NCBI GenBank assembly: GCA_947254705.1
Contig: CAMYCX010000021.1
Coordinates: forward strand, 1-17,856
DNA: 17,856 bases
Reading direction: 5' to 3'
From: an uncultured Veillonellaceae bacterium
Lineage (GTDB): Bacteria > Bacillota > Negativicutes > Veillonellales > Negativicoccaceae
Shown here: piece by piece, positions 6,489 to 14,783 of the stretch
Numbering within the stretch: the first letter of the stretch is position 1
Layout: each line of letters opens with the position of its first letter
Position numbers and translations under genes: made by a program
The notes under the pieces: model-generated
Databases searched by the model: none
What the model saw: only the letters and a program-made list of their open reading frames with translations
Told to the model about the DNA's origin: nothing

Positions 6489-7180
6489 AGAGGTCTCTCT
6501 TCGGTATTGTTGCTGTTATTATATTAACGATAGTAACAGCATGGTGGGCAGTGCCGCTTATGCTGCAAAAGCATATTGAAGTTTATTTAGATCAGTCAAT
6601 CCCGATGGAAAACCGTCAAGTTTGTGTTGTCATGGGAAACCCTTTGAATGTTTGTCGAGGCCAAATTCAGCGTGTGACAGTAGAAGGAAATCGTGTACAA
6701 ACGGCAGGCTTGGTGTATGAACATGTCAAAATCAATTTTACGGATCTGATTTTCGATTGGCATAAATTATTGACCAATGGCATGTTTATAGTTACTCGCA
6801 TTGGAGGCGGGGAGGTTAGCGCATCGCTAGATCAGCAAGCACTAGAACGCTACTTGAAAACCAGAATTGACGTAGTTAAAAATTTACAGGTAGATATACA
6901 GTCGGACAAAATCTCGGTGAGCGGTGAACTGAAGTTAGGAGATATGTCGTTAGGGACGATTACTCTGGAAGGGGTGCCGTTATTGAAAAACAATCATTTA
7001 GTACTGTTACCCAATGGTTTGCGCTTTAATCGGTGGGGTATCAATGAAGTCCAATCATCATTGATGAAGGCCATTGATATCTATGATTTTCGTCAATTTC
7101 CGATCCGAGTGACTGCAAAAGAAGTGAAAATGACAAAAGGGGTTATTGTTGTTACAGCGGCTCCGAATCAGGGGATTTAA
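6485..7180 (+). CDS. DUF2993 (LmeA-like) membrane-anchored protein
   Basis: A 231-residue protein with one N-terminal hydrophobic segment (about 5-24, after M-K-R-S) acting as a signal anchor, and an otherwise extracytoplasmic beta-rich body. The body fits the DUF2993 family: an early G-x-I-x-x-V-T-V-E-G motif (about 59-68), a central amphipathic region, then L-L-K-N-N-H-L-V-L-L-P and the closing F-P-I-R-V-T-A-K. Family members are single-pass envelope proteins; the mycobacterial LmeA is a lipomannan elongation maintenance factor, but function elsewhere is mostly unknown. The start overlaps the prfB stop as ATGA, with GGGGAGGAG before it. Its stop lies one base before the next start, so it is coupled to both neighbours. 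An envelope polymer or lipid role is suggested only by context with csaB. Confidence 0.8.
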   Translation: MKRSLFGIVAVIILTIVTAWWAVPLMLQKHIEVYLDQSIPMENRQVCVVMGNPLNVCRGQIQRVTVEGNRVQTAGLVYEHVKINFTDLIFDWHKLLTNGMFIVTRIGGGEVSASLDQQALERYLKTRIDVVKNLQVDIQSDKISVSGELKLGDMSLGTITLEGVPLLKNNHLVLLPNGLRFNRWGINEVQSSLMKAIDIYDFRQFPIRVTAKEVKMTKGVIVVTAAPNQGI

Positions 7181-7181
7181 T

Positions 7182-9215
7182 ATGCGAAGTTTTTTTGTTA
7201 CACACAAATATTATTTTCTGGGTTGGCTGATTGGCCTTTGTGCCGCTATCTGGATAGGTTGCGCGCGCATAGAAATTGAAGAAGCGAACCATTCGGTAGA
7301 AATGGTATATGATTACGGACGCGTATCTGAATATGCATTGGCCGAAGGAAAAACAACGGACGAGATGCTGCATTTACTGGGGAATGCCGGCATCACGTCT
7401 TTTGCTGTTTATGATGAGACGCCGAAAAAACTTCAAGATGAAGGACATATTCAAATTACACGTTACCCTGCATCCGCAATTACATATGTATCTGAGACTC
7501 CGCGTATTGAGCCGATTGCATATATTTTGAGTGGTAATGCTTCGGATTCAAAACAATATTATCAAGAATTGGTAGAAGACTTGAGCTATCGTCTGCCGGA
7601 GGGAAGTATTTATCCCTTTATTTCTGTTGACGGTAGAAATGGTACTGCTGTTCTTGGTGCTTCATATGAAGGCTTTTTGGATTTGAATACAGGTATTTCT
7701 TCTGTGCGCATGAAAAATATTGCCAATCACGGATTTGGCGTGGTTGTTCGCCCAACTAATTACGTAAATGTCAGCGATGAGGATGTGCAACATTTCTGGC
7801 AGCGGATAGATGCCGGCGGAGGTGCGAGGGCGATTATGTTTGTCGGATCACAAGTACTGGGCTATCCCGATAAGCTGGAAGTTATGGCAAAGAAGTTGCG
7901 GAACCGTCATATACCTGTTGCTGTGATTGAGGCTCCCAATCAATTACAGTTTGAATTACAAAAAGGCGTTATTGATCTATGGCGTTTTACGGACTTGCAG
8001 GGGATTCGGTCATATTCAATGTACCGTGATGAATTGGTTAAATTGGATGCCCAAGAAGCCTCGCAACGACATTTTATTAGTGATATTGAGCGAAATATTC
8101 GCTTGAATTTATTTGCCAGCTATAAACGTCCGATTCCGGGCAAAACAATATTTGAGTCTGATTTGGAATATATACGATTGACTGGCGAAAAACTGACGGA
8201 CCGTGGTTTTACTTTGGGGGAATCAGGTGTTTTAGAACGTCCCCATGAAAATGTATTTGCACAACTGCTGGTGCTACTGGGAATTGTTAGTGTGACGATG
8301 CTCGCTTTTCGAGGATTGCTGCTATGGAAACGAAAATTTGAATATATTGTGGCAATTATTTTGTATGCAATATTGGCGATATGGATGGCATTGGCTGCAT
8401 CAGTCCTTCCACACCAGATTGCTGCTTTATTGGCAGCAATAATGACTCCTGTCGCGGTAATTTACGTTATTATGAACATTTGGAAAACGATGAGGGTTAA
8501 TAGGTATTCATTGTTTGGTTTGGTGGGCACCTCAATTGGTGTGTTGAGTGGTGCAACATTTTTATCATTGAGCGGCGGCTGGTTACTTGGCGCGATATTG
8601 ACTTCACCTGAATTTTTACTTGAAATCGAGATTTTCCGTGGAGTCAAATTGGCATTTGTGTTGCCGGTTGTTTTGGTTGCCTGTTTATATGTGCGTCATT
8701 ACCAAACGTTTTTACCGCATCCGGTGGAAACAGTGCGCGATATATGGGAAGTCGTAAGAAAAATATTATCTCGTCCGGTAACAATAGGAGCGTTGGCGGT
8801 AATGGCAGTTTTGACGATAGGGGCATTGGTTTTTGTCGGACGAAGCGGCCATACAGGGGGGATTCCTGTTGCTGGTGCGGAAATTCGTTTTCGTCGTATA
8901 TTAGAGACGTTTTTATCCGCTCGCCCTCGAATCAAAGAGTTTTTGATAGGGCACCCGTCGTTGTTGCTTGTGCCAATGGCATGTCAATACCGGTGGCCTC
9001 GTTGGATACACTTTCTATTAATGATAGGAGCAGGAATTGGACAGGCTTCGATAGTAGAAACATTTGCTCATATGCGTTCGCCGCTATTGATGAGTACGGA
9101 GCGTGGGATTAACGGTTTGATGGCGGGGATTCTAATCGGTTTAGTAGCCTTGTTCATCTGCCATCTTGTCACGCAAATAGCAGATTACGGGAGAACACAT
9201 TATGAAAAAAACTAA
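7182..9215 (+). CDS. DUF5693 polytopic membrane protein
   Basis: A 677-residue membrane protein of unknown function that I recognise as DUF5693-like. Residues about 12-28 form one hydrophobic helix (F-L-G-W-L-I-G-L-C-A-A-I-W). About 325 soluble, probably extracytoplasmic residues follow, with a repeated-lobe look (D-E-M-L-H-L-L-G-N-A-G-I-T-S-F-A-V-Y-D-E-T). From about 357 to the end there are seven or eight further hydrophobic helices, the last at I-N-G-L-M-A-G-I-L-I-G-L-V-A-L-F. The chosen ATG (7182) sits one base after the DUF2993 stop, with GGGGA in front; an upstream in-frame start at 7146 would lie inside that gene. The 3' end overlaps csaB by 14 bases. Neighbour csaB suggests a role in making, moving or modifying a cell-wall polymer. 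No catalytic motif is evident. Confidence 0.75.
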   Translation: MRSFFVTHKYYFLGWLIGLCAAIWIGCARIEIEEANHSVEMVYDYGRVSEYALAEGKTTDEMLHLLGNAGITSFAVYDETPKKLQDEGHIQITRYPASAITYVSETPRIEPIAYILSGNASDSKQYYQELVEDLSYRLPEGSIYPFISVDGRNGTAVLGASYEGFLDLNTGISSVRMKNIANHGFGVVVRPTNYVNVSDEDVQHFWQRIDAGGGARAIMFVGSQVLGYPDKLEVMAKKLRNRHIPVAVIEAPNQLQFELQKGVIDLWRFTDLQGIRSYSMYRDELVKLDAQEASQRHFISDIERNIRLNLFASYKRPIPGKTIFESDLEYIRLTGEKLTDRGFTLGESGVLERPHENVFAQLLVLLGIVSVTMLAFRGLLLWKRKFEYIVAIILYAILAIWMALAASVLPHQIAALLAAIMTPVAVIYVIMNIWKTMRVNRYSLFGLVGTSIGVLSGATFLSLSGGWLLGAILTSPEFLLEIEIFRGVKLAFVLPVVLVACLYVRHYQTFLPHPVETVRDIWEVVRKILSRPVTIGALAVMAVLTIGALVFVGRSGHTGGIPVAGAEIRFRRILETFLSARPRIKEFLIGHPSLLLVPMACQYRWPRWIHFLLMIGAGIGQASIVETFAHMRSPLLMSTERGINGLMAGILIGLVALFICHLVTQIADYGRTHYEKN

Positions 9216-10311
9216 AATCGTTATCTCAGGCTACTACGGATTTGGTAATGCCGGAGATGAAGCCATGTTGACAGCGATTTTAGAATCCTTATACAATGAA
9301 GACCCTGCACTTGAAATTGTGGTTATTTCGGGGAACCCCCAAAGGACTTCTTATATACATGGTGTGAAAGCAATCCCTCGATTACATCTCCCTCTGATTT
9401 GGAATGCACTTCGGCGTTGTGATTTACTGATTAGCGGTGGTGGAAGTTTGTTACAAGACGTAACAAGCAAACGGAGTCTATATTATTATTTAGGAATTAT
9501 GCAAATGGCACATTGGTTAGGTAAAAAGGTGTTCTTGTATGCACAAGGAATCGGACCTTTAACACGATCGCATGCGAGAATGACGGTTGCAAAAGTATTA
9601 AATCAATGTGACTACATTACAGTACGCGATCAAAAGTCAGCAATTATTTTGAGAGAGTTGGGGATTACGAAAACACCAATTGCTGTTACTGCAGATGCGG
9701 TTTTATCCATGCGCCCTGTGGATCTAGGAATCGGTCGTTCCCTTTTGGCAAAATATAATGTTGACGGTATCACACCAAAGATCGGAATGTACGTCCGAAA
9801 CTGGTGGAATGATAGTCATTACAAATCAGTATTAGCCGAGACTGCCGATCGATTAATTCGGGAGTATGGGTATAAAGTTGTTTTTATTCCCATGCAAGTT
9901 CCTGACGATATCGCTGCGGCTCTGGACATTAAAGAAAGAATGATCGAAACACCTCATATTTTGAAAGAATCGTATACGACAGCGGAAATGATGTCTATTA
10001 CAGGAAATATGGATATGATTATTGGTGTGCGATTGCATGCATTGGTGTTTGCGGCGGTAATGCAAGTTCCTTTAGTGGGGATTTCTTACGATCCTAAGGT
10101 TGACAGCTTTTTGCAGATGATTGGTGAACAACCGCTAGGAGATTTGCAACATATTATGGCGGATGATTTAATAGCCGGTGTACAGCGTAAAATAAATTCG
10201 AAAAATACGATGAGATCGGTATGGCAGAAGATGACAGCATTACGTAATCAGTCTGAACGAACAGCTGCATTGGCTTTGGAGCTATGTGAACAAGGAGGAT
10301 GTCATGACTGA
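9202..10311 (+). CDS. csaB: Polysaccharide pyruvyl transferase CsaB
   Basis: A 369-residue CsaB-type enzyme that in characterised Firmicutes transfers pyruvate from phosphoenolpyruvate onto a secondary cell-wall polysaccharide, creating the ligand for SLH-domain proteins. Family marks include the N-terminal G-Y-Y-G-F-G-N-A-G-D-E-A-M (10-22), D-L-L-I-S-G-G-G-S-L-L-Q-D (74-86), Y-A-Q-G-I-G-P-L, a mid-protein R-D-Q-K-S in the T-V-R-D context, and V-R-L-H-A-L-V-F-A (about 275-283). No signal peptide, so it is cytoplasmic. It overlaps DUF5693 by 14 bases and the next gene by 8. In Negativicutes the SLH proteins studied bind polyamine-modified peptidoglycan, so the actual pyruvylated acceptor here is uncertain. 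Confidence 0.92.
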   Translation: MKKTKIVISGYYGFGNAGDEAMLTAILESLYNEDPALEIVVISGNPQRTSYIHGVKAIPRLHLPLIWNALRRCDLLISGGGSLLQDVTSKRSLYYYLGIMQMAHWLGKKVFLYAQGIGPLTRSHARMTVAKVLNQCDYITVRDQKSAIILRELGITKTPIAVTADAVLSMRPVDLGIGRSLLAKYNVDGITPKIGMYVRNWWNDSHYKSVLAETADRLIREYGYKVVFIPMQVPDDIAAALDIKERMIETPHILKESYTTAEMMSITGNMDMIIGVRLHALVFAAVMQVPLVGISYDPKVDSFLQMIGEQPLGDLQHIMADDLIAGVQRKINSKNTMRSVWQKMTALRNQSERTAALALELCEQGGCHD

Positions 10312-11140
10312 ATTAACAGACAGACAAAGACAGCAGGTGGAGGCAACAGCCAAACAAATTCGAAAAGATGTACTGCGAATGGTAACAGAAGCAAGTAGTG
10401 GCCATCCGGGAGGATCCCTTTCAATTGCAGATTTGCTGGCATTGCTGTATGAGGTGGAAATGAATGTAAGTCCTAATCAGTCGAAAGCCCCGCATCGAGA
10501 TCGGTTAGTGTTGTCAAAAGGACATGCTGCACCAGCCCTGTATGCGATGTTGTCCGGTAAAGGGTTTTTCCCACGACAGGAGTTATGGAAATTACGGAAA
10601 ATTGATTCCATGCTTCAAGGCCATCCGGATATGAAGCATACTCCGGGGGTGGATATGACGACCGGTTCATTGGGCCAAGGGTTTAGTGCTGCGTGCGGAA
10701 TGGCACTGGCGTCACATATTGATGGAGATGCTTTTCATGTGTTTGCCGTCATTGGAGATGGTGAGTTGCAGGAAGGTCAAGTATGGGAGGCGGCAATGTT
10801 TGCAGGACATTATCGTTTGCATATGTTGACGGTATTTGTTGATAACAATGGCTTGCAAATTGACGGTAATATAACCGATGTAATGTCTCCGTTACCGATT
10901 CCAGATAAGTTTCGCGCATTTAATTGGCATGTCATTGAGGTAGATGGTCATAATATTGATTCACTACATATTGCTATTCAGCAAGCGCGAAAAGTCAAGG
11001 ACAAGCCGACGGTCATTGTGATGAAAACAGTTAAAGGAAAGGGAGTCCGAGAAATGGAAAATCATGCCGGTTGGCATGGAAAAGCGCCAAGTGCCGAACA
11101 ATATACGGAATTTGTGGCAGAATTGGAGGGGGAAGAATAA
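10304..11140 (+). CDS. Transketolase, N-terminal (pyrophosphate-binding) subunit
   Basis: This 278-residue protein is the first half of a split transketolase, which moves two-carbon ketol units between sugar phosphates in the non-oxidative pentose phosphate pathway. It has S-S-G-H-P-G-G (31-37), the S-K-G-H-A-A-P block (71-77), and the thiamine-diphosphate motif from G-D-G (151-153) to N-N (181-182). The ATG at 10304 has AAGGAGG at 10292-10298 and overlaps the csaB stop by 8 bases; an upstream GTG at 10286 would put that site inside the gene. The C-terminal half follows with a TAATG overlap, so the two subunits are made together. A 1-deoxyxylulose-phosphate synthase is unlikely because that enzyme is a single longer chain. 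Confidence 0.94.
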   Translation: MTELTDRQRQQVEATAKQIRKDVLRMVTEASSGHPGGSLSIADLLALLYEVEMNVSPNQSKAPHRDRLVLSKGHAAPALYAMLSGKGFFPRQELWKLRKIDSMLQGHPDMKHTPGVDMTTGSLGQGFSAACGMALASHIDGDAFHVFAVIGDGELQEGQVWEAAMFAGHYRLHMLTVFVDNNGLQIDGNITDVMSPLPIPDKFRAFNWHVIEVDGHNIDSLHIAIQQARKVKDKPTVIVMKTVKGKGVREMENHAGWHGKAPSAEQYTEFVAELEGEE

Positions 11141-12087
11141 TGGGAAAAGCGACGCGAGATGCATATGGTGAGGTGTTGCAAGAAATCGGCCATACGTATC
11201 CGAATCTAGTGGTATTGGATGCGGATCTCTCTCAATCTACTAAAACATATGAGTTTAAGAAGGTTTTTCCAGAACGTCATTTTAATGTCGGCATTGCCGA
11301 ACAAAATTTAATGAGTGTTTCTGCAGGTTTGGCCGCAAGTGGAAAAATCCCTTTTGCCTCGACTTTTGCTATTTTCGGTGCCGGGCGAGCATATGAACAA
11401 ATTCGCAATTCTATTTGTTATCCGAATTTAAATGTCAAAATTGCGGTGACACATGCCGGCTTGACGGTCGGGGAAGATGGAGCAACCCACCAGATGCTGG
11501 AAGACATTGCGTTAATGCGGGGATTACCCAACATGACGGTAACCGTGCCGGTAGACGCTGCGGAAACGAAAGCAATTGTACGGTGGGCAGTGACATATGA
11601 GGGGCCGGTATATATTCGCATGGGGCGGGCCGCAGTTGATGATGTAATGCCTGAAGAAATGATATTCGTTCCCGGCAAATCTTGCCGACTGCGTGACGGT
11701 AATGATATAACAATTATTGCTTGTGGAGTGATGGTCTCGATGGCCTTGAAAGCGGCAGAATTACTGGCAACGGAGGGAATCTCTGGACGTGTTATCAACA
11801 TGAGCAGTATTAAGCCGATTGATGAGGATGCAATTGTTGCCGCAGCACGAGAAACCGGAGCGATTGTTACTGCTGAAGAGCATAATTGGATTGGCGGTTT
11901 GGGGGCTGCAGTGGCTGAGGTAGCGGCACAAAATATGCCTGTTCCAATAGAATTTGTCGGAGTAAAAGACACTTTTGGAGAGTCGGGAAAGCCGGCGTTA
12001 TTATTGAAAAAGTACGGATTAACAGCGAACGATATTGTATTGGCGGCCAAACGGGCCATTCATCGCAAATGTGAGGCGGAAATATGA
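11140..12087 (+). CDS. Transketolase, C-terminal subunit
   Basis: This 315-residue partner of the preceding gene carries the pyrimidine-binding and C-terminal domains of transketolase. The conserved glutamate that activates thiamine diphosphate is in V-G-I-A-E-Q-N (Glu54). F-A-S-T-F-A-I-F and H-A-G-L-T-V-G-E-D-G-A-T-H-Q complete the pyrimidine domain, and the last third is the C-terminal domain with A-E-E-H-N-W-I-G-G-L-G. The ATG at 11140 overlaps the previous stop (TAATG) and has GGAGGGGGA before it; an upstream in-frame ATG at 11071 would add 23 residues inside the other gene and is rejected. The two proteins should assemble as an alpha2beta2 enzyme. The gene ends in an ATGA overlap with ftsE, an unusual neighbour for a sugar enzyme. 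Confidence 0.94.
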   Translation: MGKATRDAYGEVLQEIGHTYPNLVVLDADLSQSTKTYEFKKVFPERHFNVGIAEQNLMSVSAGLAASGKIPFASTFAIFGAGRAYEQIRNSICYPNLNVKIAVTHAGLTVGEDGATHQMLEDIALMRGLPNMTVTVPVDAAETKAIVRWAVTYEGPVYIRMGRAAVDDVMPEEMIFVPGKSCRLRDGNDITIIACGVMVSMALKAAELLATEGISGRVINMSSIKPIDEDAIVAAARETGAIVTAEEHNWIGGLGAAVAEVAAQNMPVPIEFVGVKDTFGESGKPALLLKKYGLTANDIVLAAKRAIHRKCEAEI

Positions 12088-12791
12088 TTCGTTTCGAGAA
12101 TGTCTCTAAAAGGTACGGGAAAATTCCCGCACTGCATCATTTGAGTCTACATATTGAAAAAGGAGAGTTTGTTTTTTTAGTTGGTGCGAGCGGCGCAGGT
12201 AAATCAACATTTATAAAAATGCTTTCTCATGAAGAGGTCCCAGACGAAGGGCGTGTGTATGTAGACGGTATCGAAGTAAATCAACTAAAGAAAAACAAGA
12301 TTCCCTTTTTGCGACGAAAATTGGGAATTGTCTTTCAGGACTTTCGTTTGTTGCCGCAAAAAAATGTATTTGAAAATGTAGCATTCGCATTGGAGGTTAT
12401 TGAGGCGCCTTCTGATGAGATACGTAAGAAAGTTAGTGATGTGTTGGAATTGGTCGGTTTATCTGCAAAAGCTAATCAGCTGCCGGAAACATTATCGGGA
12501 GGGGAGCAACAGCGTGTTGCTATTGCTCGTGCGTTAGTCAATCGACCGGTACTGTTGATTGCGGATGAGCCGACAGGCAATCTGGATCCGGAGACTGCAA
12601 AGTCGATTATGAAGTTGTTCAATAATATTAATCACCTGGGAACGACAATTGTAATGGTGACCCATGCGAAAGAATTGGTTAATACGATGCACAAACGTGT
12701 AATTACAATTACCAAGGGAGAAGTCGTGAGGGATGTTAAGAAAGGGGCTTATGAAGATGAAGGTTCGAACCTTTGCTTACTTCCTCGGTGA
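12084..12791 (+). CDS. ftsE: Cell division ATP-binding protein FtsE
   Basis: FtsE (235 aa) is the cytoplasmic ATPase of the FtsEX complex, which transmits ATP hydrolysis across the membrane to a peptidoglycan hydrolase. Motifs: Walker A G-A-S-G-A-G-K-S (34-41), Q-loop Gln85 in the FtsE-typical V-F-Q-D-F-R-L-L, signature L-S-G-G-E (137-141), Walker B L-L-I-A-D-E-P-T-G-N-L-D (157-168) and switch His194. V-F-Q-D-F-R-L-L and A-D-E-P-T-G-N-L-D separate FtsE from importer ATPases. The start overlaps the transketolase stop as ATGA. The C-terminal end is read through about 35 bases of the ftsX coding region in another frame, so its last dozen residues are constrained by ftsX. Confidence 0.96.
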   Translation: MIRFENVSKRYGKIPALHHLSLHIEKGEFVFLVGASGAGKSTFIKMLSHEEVPDEGRVYVDGIEVNQLKKNKIPFLRRKLGIVFQDFRLLPQKNVFENVAFALEVIEAPSDEIRKKVSDVLELVGLSAKANQLPETLSGGEQQRVAIARALVNRPVLLIADEPTGNLDPETAKSIMKLFNNINHLGTTIVMVTHAKELVNTMHKRVITITKGEVVRDVKKGAYEDEGSNLCLLPR

Positions 12792-13644
12792 AGCATTTAA
12801 GTCGTTTCGGCGGAATAGTTTGATGACATTGGCATCTATTGCAACGGTTACATTGTCTTTGTTTATTTTGGGCATGTTTTTGACAACAGTATTGAATTTA
12901 ACACATATGGCTTCTTATTTGGAAAATCAAGTAGAACTAAGTGTGTACATGAAGGATGGATTGACAACACAGCAAATTGGCGATCTTGAGCGAAAAATTC
13001 GAGGAATGAATGATATAAAATCGGTTTCATTTGTCAATAAAGATCAGGCTTTAAGCGATTTTAAAGAGCGACTCGGTGAACAGAGTTATTTGTTAGATTC
13101 ACTGAATGGAAATCCGTTGCCGTCTTCTTTTTCGGTTGTTTTTGCTAATCCTGAAGCGGTTCGTGAAGCAGCGCGCCTTTTAGATCAAGATAGTTCGGTA
13201 GAAACGGCACAATACGGTCAAGATACAATTGAGCAATTGTTTGAAATAACTCGTTTTATTCGTATCGGTGGGACAATATTGATTCTTTTCCTGGCTTTTT
13301 CTACTTTGTTTATTATCTCAAATACGATTCGAATGACGGTTTTTGCACGTCGTCGTGAAATACAGATTATGAAATATGTCGGTGCAACTAACAGTTTTAT
13401 CCGCTGGCCCTTTTTGTTGGAGGGTATGATGTTGGGACTGGTTGGTTCCATTATTTCCGTCGTCTGTTTGTGGCAAATGTACCGTTGGGGATTGATGCAG
13501 TTAGTTGCTCACGGATTGGCTTTTCTACCGATGATTCCGACATATCCGTTTATTATACAAGTCGGCTTGGGGCTTATACTGATTGGTATTTGTATCGGTG
13601 GCTTAGGCAGTACGATTTCTGTTCGAAAATATATGAAGGTATAG
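12757..13644 (+). CDS. ftsX: Cell division protein FtsX
   Basis: FtsX (295 aa) is the membrane partner of FtsE. It has four hydrophobic segments (about 22-48, 168-192, 217-240, 264-285) and a large extracytoplasmic loop between the first two (about 50-165), the part that contacts the hydrolase in characterised systems. R-R-R-E-I-Q-I-M-K-Y-V-G-A-T (198-211) is the usual cytoplasmic coupling segment. Three ATGs are possible: 12733, 12751 and 12757. AAGGGG at 12742-12747 is nine bases before 12757 and only three before 12751, so 12757 is preferred and gives the normal short basic N terminus. It overlaps ftsE by 35 bases. The hydrolase gene follows five bases after its stop. Confidence 0.95.
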   Translation: MKVRTFAYFLGEAFKSFRRNSLMTLASIATVTLSLFILGMFLTTVLNLTHMASYLENQVELSVYMKDGLTTQQIGDLERKIRGMNDIKSVSFVNKDQALSDFKERLGEQSYLLDSLNGNPLPSSFSVVFANPEAVREAARLLDQDSSVETAQYGQDTIEQLFEITRFIRIGGTILILFLAFSTLFIISNTIRMTVFARRREIQIMKYVGATNSFIRWPFLLEGMMLGLVGSIISVVCLWQMYRWGLMQLVAHGLAFLPMIPTYPFIIQVGLGLILIGICIGGLGSTISVRKYMKV

Positions 13645-13649
13645 CAGAT

Positions 13650-14777
13650 ATGAAACTATGGAAGCCTATGGTGTCTGCTTTGACTATAGTATCATTACTA
13701 ATGATGCCTATGACTGCGGTAGCAGATAGTTTGGAGTCGGAACTTTCCGATGTGCAGACACAAATGCAGGAAGCGCAGCGGCGTAAAGATCTTGCGGAAA
13801 TGGAAATCGGGTCTGTTTCCGAGGTATTGCGACAAATTCAGGTGGAATTGGATGCAGCACTGGCCTCTTTGCGTGAAATTCAAGTGAAACAATCTGTGTT
13901 AAATGCACAAATACAAACAACACAGGCACAATTGGACGCTGCGCAAAAAAGACTAGATGCCAGAGAACGTATTTTACATAAACGTCTTCGTGATGTCTAT
14001 ATTCACGGGAAATTGAACTACGTCGAAGTAGTGTTTGGCGCTAGGAATTTTGCTGATTTTGTAAATCGCTTGGAGTTTCTCAAGCGAATAGTATCGGCAG
14101 ATTTAGAGTTGATCACCGCAATCAAGCAAGAGCGCGCAATTATTTTGGAAAAACAGCATGAATTGGAACTGCAGCGTAAGGAATTGGATGAGCTGGAAGC
14201 ACAAGCTAAAAAAACACAAAGAGAGATTGAGTCGCGTAAGCAGGATCAGCTTATTATCCTGGAACGTTTAAGCTATGAAAAATCGCTTGCTGAGCAATCT
14301 TATCAAGAGTTGCAGCAGCAGAGCAATGCAATCGAGGCGCGTATTCGTGCACGTCAGAGTCAGGGCGCAGGTTCATCTCAAGCAGTGCACGGAACGGGAC
14401 AATTCATTTGGCCAGTATCGGGGCCGATTACATCACCGTTCGGTTATAGGACTCACCCGATATTCGGCACACAAATTTTTCATTCTGGCTTGGATATAGG
14501 TGTTGACACCGGAACACCTGTTGCTGCTGCCGACAGCGGAGTAGTTGTTGAGGCGGATTGGCTTGGCGGATATGGCTATGCCGTTATTATCGATCATGGC
14601 AATGGGCTTTCAACTGTCTATGCACATAATTCGGAACTATTAGTTTCGGCGGGACAGTCGGTGTCACAGGGACAGATTATTGCATATTCGGGTTCTACCG
14701 GATATTCAACCGGCCCGCATGTTCATTTCGAAGTACGTGAAAACGGCACGCCGGTTGAGCCGTTAAATTACTTATAG
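13650..14777 (+). CDS. EnvC-like coiled-coil M23 peptidoglycan hydrolase
   Basis: A 375-residue secreted protein. Residues 1-25 are a signal peptide (K-L-W-K-P, hydrophobic core, A-V-A before the likely cut). Residues about 27-232 are a long coiled coil rich in Q, E, K and L, broken by a Y-V-E-V-V-F-G-A-R-N-F-A-D-F segment (124-137). A short Ser/Gly linker leads to an M23 (LytM) domain from about 250. Zinc ligands His278 and Asp282 (H-S-G-L-D) and His359 (H-V-H) are present, as are His326 and His357 of the active site, so unlike E. coli EnvC it looks able to cut peptidoglycan crosslinks itself. Location right after ftsX points to activation by FtsEX. ATG 13650 gives the signal peptide; an upstream start at 13470 lies inside ftsX. 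AAGG is ten bases before. Confidence 0.93.
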   Translation: MKLWKPMVSALTIVSLLMMPMTAVADSLESELSDVQTQMQEAQRRKDLAEMEIGSVSEVLRQIQVELDAALASLREIQVKQSVLNAQIQTTQAQLDAAQKRLDARERILHKRLRDVYIHGKLNYVEVVFGARNFADFVNRLEFLKRIVSADLELITAIKQERAIILEKQHELELQRKELDELEAQAKKTQREIESRKQDQLIILERLSYEKSLAEQSYQELQQQSNAIEARIRARQSQGAGSSQAVHGTGQFIWPVSGPITSPFGYRTHPIFGTQIFHSGLDIGVDTGTPVAAADSGVVVEADWLGGYGYAVIIDHGNGLSTVYAHNSELLVSAGQSVSQGQIIAYSGSTGYSTGPHVHFEVRENGTPVEPLNYL

Positions 14778-14783
14778 GTGCGT

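Noticed and set aside
11418..12059. Minus-strand open frame of about 213 codons opposite the transketolase C subunit.
   Set aside because: It is a shadow of a strongly conserved sense gene; it has low-complexity Ser/Ala/Thr/Ile composition and no ribosome binding site. The same applies to minus-strand frames opposite prfB (5964-6467) and secA (4208-4585).
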